Program-made: the position numbers and the translations under genes
Shown: positions 45,103-50,995 of the stretch, one piece after another
Layout of the letters: each line of letters opens with the position of its first letter
Position numbering within the stretch: the stretch's first letter is position 1
Notes under the pieces: model-generated
Told to the model about the DNA's origin: nothing
Database searches by the model: none
Seen by the model: only the letters and a program-made list of their open reading frames with translations
Assembly (NCBI GenBank): GCA_934343915.1
Contig: CAKRIL010000021.1
Span: 1 to 50,995 of the forward strand
Length of the DNA: 50,995 nt
DNA from: an uncultured Lachnospiraceae bacterium
GTDB taxonomy: Bacteria; Bacillota; Clostridia; Lachnospirales; Lachnospiraceae
Direction: 5' to 3'

Positions 45103-45145
45103 AACTCCATGGACGGAAAATAAGCGCTGCCATGGGGTTTCTTTT
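45103..45145 (+). terminator. Terminator after typA
   Basis: AACTCCATGG (45103-45112) pairs with CCATGGGGTT (45130-45139), one wobble, followed by TCTTTT. The loop is 17 bases. Confidence 0.75.
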
Positions 45146-45337
45146 CATTTTACGGGAAGAAAACGCGGATGAGTGATAAGTTTTTATGCGAATTTTAAAT
45201 TTTTTTATATTTTTTTTATGCTTTCGTGAATATTTGAACACATTTTGCATATATATTTAGAGATAAAGATATTATCAGGCGTACAGTATCGTTATTTAAA
45301 ATGCGATGCCGCCAAAAATGAAGGGAGAAACAGAAGA

Positions 45338-45982
45338 ATGCTTGACAAAGTAATTGAAAACAACAGGGTAACAATCATAGGTGAGGTGGTTTCGGACTTC
45401 ACTTACAGCCATGAAGTCTTTGGGGAGGGATTCTACATGGTTGACATCGCAGTTAATCGACTGAGCAACAGTGTTGACATCATACCGCTTATGGTGTCTG
45501 AGAGACTCGTCGATGTGACGGAGGATTATCGCGGAATGATTATTGAGGCAACAGGACAGTTCCGTTCTTACAATCGTCATGAGGAGAATCACAACCGTCT
45601 GGTACTTTCCATTTTTGCAAGAGAATTTGCTCTTGCTGAGGAGACCGAGGAGGCAACCAATACGAATCAGATATTCCTCGACGGATATATCTGCAAGCCG
45701 CCTGTATACAGAAAGACTCCTCTCGGAAGAGAGATAGCTGATATTCTTATTGCTGTCAATCGTCCATATGGCAAGTCGGATTACATACCTTGTATTGCGT
45801 GGGGACGCAATGCGAGATATGCTGCGGGCTTCAAGATTGGTGAGCATATCCGTATATGGGGACGTGTTCAGAGCAGGGAATATACTAAGAAGCTTGATGA
45901 GGATACCCAGATTAAGAGAATCGCTTACGAGGTGTCAGTAAGCAAAATTGAGTGTGTTGATGAGGATGATGAACAGGAATAA
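45338..45982 (+). CDS. Single-stranded DNA-binding protein with two OB folds
   Basis: A 214-residue protein with two tandem OB-fold SSB-like domains. The first is about residues 1-105 ('NNRVTIIGEVVSDFTYSHEV', 'YMVDIAVNRLSNSVDIIPLMV'); the second is about 110-208 ('NQIFLDGYICKPPVYRKTP', 'IADILIAVNRPYGKSDYIPC', 'IAWGRNARYAAGFKIGEHIR', 'GRVQSREY'). The second is closest to ordinary SSB. The usual flexible linker and acidic DDDIPF-type tail are missing; the protein ends '...CVDEDDEQE'. It is not beside rpsF/rpsR, so it is probably an accessory SSB-like protein rather than the main SSB. AGGGAG lies about 10 bases before the chosen ATG; the frame extends upstream without a good start. Confidence 0.85.
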   Translation: MLDKVIENNRVTIIGEVVSDFTYSHEVFGEGFYMVDIAVNRLSNSVDIIPLMVSERLVDVTEDYRGMIIEATGQFRSYNRHEENHNRLVLSIFAREFALAEETEEATNTNQIFLDGYICKPPVYRKTPLGREIADILIAVNRPYGKSDYIPCIAWGRNARYAAGFKIGEHIRIWGRVQSREYTKKLDEDTQIKRIAYEVSVSKIECVDEDDEQE

Positions 45983-46010
45983 GCTTCCTGTGTGGATGAA
46001 GGTGGTTGAT

Positions 46011-46050
46011 ACCCCGCAGGCATTGGTTAATGATGTCCGCGGGGTTATTT
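46011..46050 (+). terminator. Terminator after the SSB-like gene
   Basis: ACCCCGC (46011-46017) pairs with GCGGGGT (46039-46045), followed by TATTT. The loop is 21 bases and holds partial internal pairing. Confidence 0.65.
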
Positions 46051-46187
46051 GTGTATGAAATGTTTTATAATACATTCGGTTCTTTTAAGAACCGCTCTCT
46101 TGCACATTTATCTGTAACGTGTTAATATCTAACATATCTTGCCATGATTATGAGCGGATGTATAATATGACGTATGGAGGGTTGATT

Positions 46188-46793
46188 TTGAGCGATTATG
46201 TATTTTTGTTTGACCTTGATGCGACAATCACAAGGGCTGAGATACTCCCTGAGATTGCAATAAAGATAAATAAAGAGCAGGAGATGAGAGAACTGACGGA
46301 GAGGACGATGGCGGGTGAGATTCCGTTTGACCACAGCTTCCTCGAGAGGGTGAAGCTTCTGTCGGAGATACCTGTGAGCACGGTGAGAAGCATCATTGCG
46401 GGTGTCCCGCTCAATGAGAAGCTTGTGCAGTTCATAAGGGAGAATAGGGAGCACTGCTATGTGGTAACCGGAAATCTCGATATATGGATTAAGGACCTCA
46501 TGACGGAGCTTGGAATGGACGGACATTATTTCTGCTCGAAGGCTTCGGTAGAGAACGATAGGATTGTCAGTGTTGATTATGTGGTTGACAAGGGCGAGGT
46601 TGTGAATGAATTCAAGGACAGACCTTTTGTAGCCATAGGCGACGGCAACAATGATGCACAGATGATTGCAGCAGCAGAGGTCGGAATCGGCTTCGGCGGT
46701 GTAAGGGACATTGCACCGGCAGTACTTAAGTGCGCAACACATGCAACATATTCGGAGGATAAGCTATGTCAGTTTCTAAGACGATTGTTATAA
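46188..46793 (+). CDS. HAD-family phosphatase, phosphoserine-phosphatase-like
   Basis: A 201-residue haloacid-dehalogenase hydrolase. Motif I is 'FLFDLDATITRAEILP' (nucleophile Asp and DxDxT); motif II is the 'CYVVTGN' segment; motif III/IV is 'VAIGDGNNDAQMIAAAEVGI'. The helical cap between motifs I and II resembles SerB-type enzymes, so a small phosphorylated amino acid or alcohol is a likely substrate (inference). The start is probably TTG at 46188, because GGAGGG at 46177-46182 is correctly placed; an in-frame ATG at 46167 would overlap that site. It overlaps the next gene by 28 bases and is the first gene of a four-gene cluster. Confidence 0.85.
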   Translation: MSDYVFLFDLDATITRAEILPEIAIKINKEQEMRELTERTMAGEIPFDHSFLERVKLLSEIPVSTVRSIIAGVPLNEKLVQFIRENREHCYVVTGNLDIWIKDLMTELGMDGHYFCSKASVENDRIVSVDYVVDKGEVVNEFKDRPFVAIGDGNNDAQMIAAAEVGIGFGGVRDIAPAVLKCATHATYSEDKLCQFLRRLL

Positions 46794-47416
46794 GCTGTGC
46801 CGGAATGGGTACAAGACTTGGAATAGGCTCAACAAAGGCACTTATCGATATAGACGGGAAGCCGCTTATTATAAGACAGCTTGAGCTTTTGAAGGATTTT
46901 GACGATATCAGAATCGTGGTAGGATATCAGATGGAGAAGGTTATAGAGGTGGTCAATTCATACCGCAAGGATATTCTGTTCGTGTTCAATCACAATTACA
47001 GAAATACCGGAACGGGCGGAAGCTTCTCTCTTGCAATCAAGCATGCTACCGATATGGTGGTGTCGCTTGACGGAGACCTTCTTGTCCATCCTGATGACCT
47101 TATGAGTGTGCTTCATTCTGATGATGAGTGTGTATGCGGTGCCATACCATGCACGGAGGATCCGATGCTTATGAAGACGCTCACACAGAACGGACAGATA
47201 TATGGTGTCGGCTTTTCAAGGGAGGAAGGCGAATATGAGTGGACAGGTCTTGCACAGGTTAAGACCTCAAGGCTTACTCCGGGAGATCATCATGTATGCG
47301 ATATGATGGTTCCGCTTCTTCCGCTTCCTATGAAGCTTATCAGAACAAAAGAGATAGATACAATGGCTGATTATGAGCATGCGGTAGCCTGGGTTAAGAG
47401 CGGCTACGCGGACTGA
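46766..47416 (+). CDS. Nucleotidyltransferase (NTP_transf/MobA-like)
   Basis: A 216-residue nucleotidyltransferase. The nucleotide-binding signature is 'VISCAGMGTRLGIGSTKALIDIDGKP' (G-x-G-T-R...K near residues 12-25), followed by 'IRIVVGYQMEKV' and the metal-binding 'VVSLDGDLLVHPDD' (near 92-105). Family members transfer a nucleotide monophosphate onto a phosphorylated sugar or alcohol. It starts inside the HAD gene and is followed 29 bases later by a fusion that carries another nucleotidyltransferase domain, so the cluster encodes two. The substrate is unknown. Confidence 0.85.
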   Translation: MSVSKTIVISCAGMGTRLGIGSTKALIDIDGKPLIIRQLELLKDFDDIRIVVGYQMEKVIEVVNSYRKDILFVFNHNYRNTGTGGSFSLAIKHATDMVVSLDGDLLVHPDDLMSVLHSDDECVCGAIPCTEDPMLMKTLTQNGQIYGVGFSREEGEYEWTGLAQVKTSRLTPGDHHVCDMMVPLLPLPMKLIRTKEIDTMADYEHAVAWVKSGYAD

Positions 47417-47445
47417 TAATCGGATAAATTTATGGAGGACTTGCA

Positions 47446-49257
47446 ATGCAGGCTGTAATACTTGCTGCCGGAATGGGCAGGAGACTTAAGGAACATACGA
47501 GTGACAAGACTAAGTGCATGGTTGAGGTTGGCGGACAGACCATAATAGAGCGAGGTTTACGAATTCTTGATGAAAAGAAGCTGTCAAGAATAGTTATTGT
47601 GACCGGATATAAGAGCGATGGTCTTAGGACACATGTTGACGGGCTGGGGCTTACAACACCTGTCGTATACATCTATAATGAAGAGTATGCTGCTACAAGC
47701 AATCTGTACTCGCTGAATCTTGCAGGGGAGTACCTTAAGACAGAGGATACATTGATTATCGAGTCGGATATTTTGTATGAGAAGGCTGTTGTTGACAGAA
47801 TACTGGAGTCGGACGAGGAGTGTCTTACCTTTGTGTCGAGACCTAAGCCGTGGATGGACGGTTCAATAGTCACACTTGATAAGGACGGGTATATCAATGA
47901 CTTCATAGGTGCCGATAATTTTGCTTTTCAGGATATGGACAGCTACTATAAGACAGTCAGTATGTACAAGCTCTCCAAGAATTATCTCAATAAGGTCTAT
48001 CTTCCGCTTCTTGCCGCATATGTGCAGGCGTGGGGCAATAAGACACATTATGAGTCTGCACTTAAGGTTGTGGCATTTAAGGAACAGCGTGTGCTGAAGG
48101 CACTTGTTCTTGAGAACGAGAAGTGGTATGAGATTAATGATATACAGGATATAGACATAGCCGAGAGCATATTTGCCGAGGGTGATGAGAAGCTCACCAA
48201 GTACATGAAGCGTTTCGGCGGATATTGGAGATATGAGGGAATGTACGATTTCTGCTATCTTGTCAATCCGTTCTTCCCTAATCAGCGCTTTATGGATGAG
48301 ATGAAGGCCAATTTCGAGACTCTCATAAGAGAATATCCGTCGGGCATGGCTGTCAACAGTCTTCTCGCAGCTAAGTATTTTGAGTTGAGACCTGAGCAGG
48401 TATGTGTCGGAAATGGAACGGCGGAGCTTATCAAGTCTCTGATGGAGAATTTCTCCGGAAATATAGGGCTTATATATCCTACCTTCGAGGAATATCCTCA
48501 CAGAAAGAAGAAGGAACAGCTTGTTCCGTTTTGGGTTATCAATGAGGATTTCACATACACCGTTGATGATATTATGGAGTTCTATGAGGATAAGGATATT
48601 CAGGCGATTGTGCTTGTAAATCCGGACAATCCTTCGGGACACTTTATCATGAGGGATGATATATTAAGGCTTGAGGAGTGGGCTTCCAAGAGAGATGTCA
48701 GTATAATCGTCGATGAGTCATTCGTTGACTTCGCAGATATTCCGGAGCAGACACTTCTCACACAGGAGATAATAGATAAGCATAGAAAGCTTATTGTGCT
48801 AAAGAGCATTTCCAAGTCCTTCGGTGTTCCGGGACTTCGCCTCGGAATAATAGCGTCCGCGGATGATAAGATGATTGCCGCAATGAAGAAGGATGTCGCA
48901 ATATGGAATATCAATTCCTTTGCCGAGTACTATATGCAGATAATTGAAAAGTACAAGGATGACTATGAGGATGCCATGAGAAGGTTCATGGATGTCAGAA
49001 CAAGGTACCTTGACAAGCTTGCGAAGATTCCGGCGCTCAGGGTATTTCCGTCACAGGCTAACTATGTCATGTGCCGTCTTGAGAACGGGATGTCATCAAG
49101 AAAGCTTGCCGATATAATGCTCAATAAATACAATATTCTTATAAAAGATCTCTCGACCAAGGAAGGGCTTAACGGAGGCAGTTATATACGTCTTTCGGTC
49201 AAGACGGACGAGGAGAACGACGTGGTTGTGAATGTACTTTCGGAGCTGCTTAAGTAA
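47446..49257 (+). CDS. Fusion: LicC-like nucleotidyltransferase and CobD/HisC-like PLP enzyme
   Basis: A 603-residue two-domain enzyme. Residues ~1-250 are a LicC-like sugar/alcohol-phosphate nucleotidyltransferase: 'MQAVILAAGMGRRLKEHT', 'KCMVEVGGQTIIERGL', 'IYNEEYAATSNLYSLNLA', 'LIIESDILYEK'. Residues ~260-603 are a fold-type I PLP enzyme: 'VCVGNGTAELI', 'LVNPDNPSGHF', 'IVDESFVDFADIPEQ' and the PLP-Lys motif 'VLKSISKSFGVPGLRLG'. The last part and 'MIAAMKKDVAIWNINSFA' resemble CobD threonine-phosphate decarboxylase at least as much as aminotransferases. A decarboxylase plus cytidylyltransferase could make a CDP-amino alcohol from phosphoserine or phosphothreonine; this is a hypothesis. GGAGG lies upstream. 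Confidence 0.88.
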   Translation: MQAVILAAGMGRRLKEHTSDKTKCMVEVGGQTIIERGLRILDEKKLSRIVIVTGYKSDGLRTHVDGLGLTTPVVYIYNEEYAATSNLYSLNLAGEYLKTEDTLIIESDILYEKAVVDRILESDEECLTFVSRPKPWMDGSIVTLDKDGYINDFIGADNFAFQDMDSYYKTVSMYKLSKNYLNKVYLPLLAAYVQAWGNKTHYESALKVVAFKEQRVLKALVLENEKWYEINDIQDIDIAESIFAEGDEKLTKYMKRFGGYWRYEGMYDFCYLVNPFFPNQRFMDEMKANFETLIREYPSGMAVNSLLAAKYFELRPEQVCVGNGTAELIKSLMENFSGNIGLIYPTFEEYPHRKKKEQLVPFWVINEDFTYTVDDIMEFYEDKDIQAIVLVNPDNPSGHFIMRDDILRLEEWASKRDVSIIVDESFVDFADIPEQTLLTQEIIDKHRKLIVLKSISKSFGVPGLRLGIIASADDKMIAAMKKDVAIWNINSFAEYYMQIIEKYKDDYEDAMRRFMDVRTRYLDKLAKIPALRVFPSQANYVMCRLENGMSSRKLADIMLNKYNILIKDLSTKEGLNGGSYIRLSVKTDEENDVVVNVLSELLK

Positions 49258-49311
49258 TGAACCAAAATCATTAACTCAGAGATAATTGATTGATAAAAAA
49301 GGAGGATTCCT

Positions 49312-50202
49312 ATGAACCGGTTATTGTTTATATTTAATCCGTGGTCAGGTAAGGCTCATGTTAAGGACCATCTTTTTGAAATTACCAATGAATTTTCCAA
49401 GGCAGGATATCTCGTCACGGTGTATCCGACAAAGCGTGAGAAGGACTGCTACGAATACATAAGAGATAATGCAGCGGACTATGATGTTATAGTGTGCAGC
49501 GGGGGCGACGGAACCCTCAATGAGGCGGTTTCGGGAATGCTTGACAGCGGAATTGACAAGCCAATGGGCTATATTCCGAGCGGAAGCACGAATGATTTTG
49601 CGGCAAGCCTTCTTATCCCTAAGACGGTAACGCATGCTGTCAGCAATATTCTTGAAGGCACGGAATATCTGTGTGATGTCGGTCTGTTTAACGGAAGATG
49701 GTTCAATTATGTCGCTGCCTTCGGATTGTTCACTGAGGTATCTTATGCTACACCACAGCAGCTTAAGAATACATTGGGACATCAGGCATACATAATTGAG
49801 AGTGTAAAAAGCTTCGCGAGTCTTAAGGCGTATGAACTGAAAATTGAGGTCAACGGCGAGGTGCTGGAGGACAAGTTCATATATGGAATGGTATCCAACT
49901 CCAAGTCAGTCGGCGGAATGAAGGGAATTGCCGGAAAAGAAATTAGACTTGACGACGGATTATTTGAGGTTATACTAATAAGGGGACCGAAGAATCCTGT
50001 TGAATTCCAGACCATGTTCAATGGTTTTATATTTCAGAATGACAACAGTATGGTTACGCACCTTAAGTGCAGCAAGATTACTTTTACAAGCAAGGAGCCG
50101 ATACCATGGGTATTAGACGGGGAATTCGGAGGTGACCAGACGAATGTGGATATTCGTGTGGAAAATAAGAAGGTCAGATATCTGCTTGCAAAGCATCCGT
50201 AA
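49312..50202 (+). CDS. Diacylglycerol kinase family lipid kinase
   Basis: A 296-residue soluble lipid kinase of the DagK/YegS/BmrU family, which phosphorylates diacylglycerol or a related lipid. The opening 'RLLFIFNPWSGKAH' and the nucleotide-binding 'IVCSGGDGTLNEAVSGML' (near residues 61-78) are conserved, followed by 'GYIPSGSTNDFAASL' and 'CDVGLFNGRWF'. The C-terminal half is the usual beta-sandwich, with 'LDDGLFEVILIR' and 'WVLDGEFGG'. AGGAGG lies just before the ATG. It follows the nucleotidyltransferase/PLP fusion after a 54-base gap. If co-transcribed, this would suggest that the cluster concerns a membrane lipid headgroup. Confidence 0.93.
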   Translation: MNRLLFIFNPWSGKAHVKDHLFEITNEFSKAGYLVTVYPTKREKDCYEYIRDNAADYDVIVCSGGDGTLNEAVSGMLDSGIDKPMGYIPSGSTNDFAASLLIPKTVTHAVSNILEGTEYLCDVGLFNGRWFNYVAAFGLFTEVSYATPQQLKNTLGHQAYIIESVKSFASLKAYELKIEVNGEVLEDKFIYGMVSNSKSVGGMKGIAGKEIRLDDGLFEVILIRGPKNPVEFQTMFNGFIFQNDNSMVTHLKCSKITFTSKEPIPWVLDGEFGGDQTNVDIRVENKKVRYLLAKHP

Positions 50203-50270
50203 ATATGATTGCTTCGGCAGAAAAAGAAAATGAAAAAGGGAATTGGAAAAGGAAGAAGGAGGAAATCAAA

Positions 50271-50849
50271 ATGGCAAATGCAAGAGCAGCTAAGAAGGCA
50301 GCAAAGGCAGCAGAGGCTAAGGCAACACAGGTAAAGACAGAGGTTAAGCCTGAGGTAAAGGCAGAGGAAGTTAAGACAGAAGCAAAGGCAGCACAGAGCG
50401 AGGCTGAGGTAAAGACAGAGGAAGTTAAGGCAGAGACTAAGGCAGCACAGACCGAGCCTGAGGTGAAGGCTGAGGAAGCTAAGGCTGAGCCTTCTAAGGA
50501 GACTAAGCCGGCAGCCAAGAAGGTTGGCAGACCACGCAAGAATACAGAGACAGCCGCTAAGGCAGAAAAGAAGCCGGCAGCCAAGACTGCCAAGGCAGCA
50601 GCTAAGACAACCAAGACTGCAAAGACAGTTAAGGCAGAGAAGGAAGAGGCATCAGGCGTTAATGTTGTTGTTGAGTTCAACGGCACACAGCGCAAGGTTG
50701 ACGAGATCGTTGCAAAGATTAAGGACGAGTGGGTTGCAGCTGGTCACAGATTATCTACAATCAAGTCTCTTGACGTATACATAAAGCCACAGGATTACAC
50801 AGCGTACTATGTAATCAATGGCAAGATTGAGGGAAAGGTGTGGATGTAA
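50271..50849 (+). CDS. DUF6465 family protein with Lys/Ala/Glu-rich AT-hook-like region
   Basis: A 192-residue protein. The first ~135 residues are a low-complexity Lys/Ala/Glu/Thr tract with loosely repeated 'EVKTEEVKAE' units and an AT-hook-like 'KKVGRPRKN' (near residue 84), giving a histone-H1-like composition. The C-terminal ~57 residues are a compact domain ('NVVVEFNGTQRKVDEIVAKI', 'IKSLDVYIKPQDYTAYYVIN', 'GKIEGKVWM') that I associate with DUF6465, common in Lachnospiraceae. Nucleoid binding is suggested by the AT hook but is not established. I chose the ATG at 50271, with AGGAGG upstream, over an earlier in-frame ATG at 50205. Confidence 0.82.
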   Translation: MANARAAKKAAKAAEAKATQVKTEVKPEVKAEEVKTEAKAAQSEAEVKTEEVKAETKAAQTEPEVKAEEAKAEPSKETKPAAKKVGRPRKNTETAAKAEKKPAAKTAKAAAKTTKTAKTVKAEKEEASGVNVVVEFNGTQRKVDEIVAKIKDEWVAAGHRLSTIKSLDVYIKPQDYTAYYVINGKIEGKVWM

Positions 50850-50914
50850 AATATCCTTGAGTTGTTAAGAGAATATAATGGATTTCATGTATGTCCGACA
50901 ACTAAATGTTCAAG

Positions 50915-50995
50915 GTTAAGATATTCTAAGAACTCCGGCGGGGCTTTACATATACATACGCCAACGCTGCAAAACAGCCATCCATGGCTTATTGC
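50915..50995. repeat. Partial structured repeat at the right end
   Basis: Beyond the DUF6465 gene lies a segment whose core GCAAAACAGCCA (50969-50980) pairs imperfectly with TGGCTTATTGC (50985-50995) around a 4-base loop. The core resembles that of the element at 66-99. The window ends inside the structure, so the downstream arm is missing. The upstream part (ttctaagaactccggcgggg, 50930-50949) would be the outer arm. A CCTTGA/TCAAGG pair (50855-50860 with 50910-50915) lies just before it and may be part of a terminator. Confidence 0.4.

Noticed and set aside
47863..48642. 259-codon antisense frame inside the fusion enzyme gene
   Set aside because: The sense strand encodes clear conserved motifs throughout; the antisense product is Ile/Leu/His-rich noise.
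47446..49257. PntC-type phosphonate cytidylyltransferase-transaminase
   Set aside because: The PLP domain looks like the HisC/CobD class rather than the class V AEP transaminase, and no phosphonate genes (such as PEP mutase) are present in the window.

Overview
The window looks like a chromosomal segment of an anaerobic clostridium of the family Lachnospiraceae. The evidence is the gene content (DUF5717/DUF5716 pair, DUF4250, DUF6465, a clostridial-type S8 protease, AddAB, an XRE-TPR regulator), a valine T-box, a lysine riboswitch, strong AGGAGG ribosome sites and moderate GC. I cannot name the genus. Nearly all genes lie on the + strand; the exceptions are a 59-residue DUF4250 gene (266-445) and a small membrane protein (32470-32904).

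Layout. (1) 1-445: a structured inverted-repeat element and the divergent DUF4250 gene. (2) 555-3419: a promoter with two tandem copies of a 12-bp palindrome, a membrane protein, a polysaccharide deacetylase and rarA. (3) 3416-12660: a five-gene unit of largely unknown function, consisting of a 1192-residue DUF5717 protein, an actin/Hsp70-fold DUF5716 protein, a TPR protein, a coiled-coil membrane protein and an exported beta-propeller protein with one membrane anchor. (4) 12641-27119: valS with its T-box, followed by a long envelope operon: GT2-GtrA glycosyltransferase, phosphodiester glycosidase, membrane partner, MoxR, DUF58, a transglutaminase split by a one-base frameshift, and two tandem cell-wall amidases. 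(5) 27133-29218: lysine riboswitch, a second structured leader, dapA and dapB, which supply diaminopimelate and lysine. (6) 29372-32904: a low-complexity lipoprotein, a type III toxin-antitoxin locus (promoter, two 46-nt RNA repeats, terminator, CptN-like toxin), nadE and a small anchored protein. (7) 33117-41301: addB and addA, an XRE-TPR regulator with a possible overlapping peptide ORF, a terminator and a palindrome. (8) 41317-45982: S8 protease, typA and a double-OB single-strand binding protein. (9) 46188-50849: HAD phosphatase, nucleotidyltransferase, a nucleotidyltransferase/CobD-like PLP enzyme fusion, a diacylglycerol-kinase-family lipid kinase and a DUF6465 protein. A partial second structured repeat closes the window.

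The most interesting items are the CptIN-type toxin-antitoxin locus at 29859-30533, the undescribed module at 3416-12660, the fused nucleotidyltransferase/PLP enzyme at 47446-49257 in its operon, and the 40-codon ORF overlapping the end of the XRE-TPR regulator gene. All family names come from reading motifs by eye. No database search was run.
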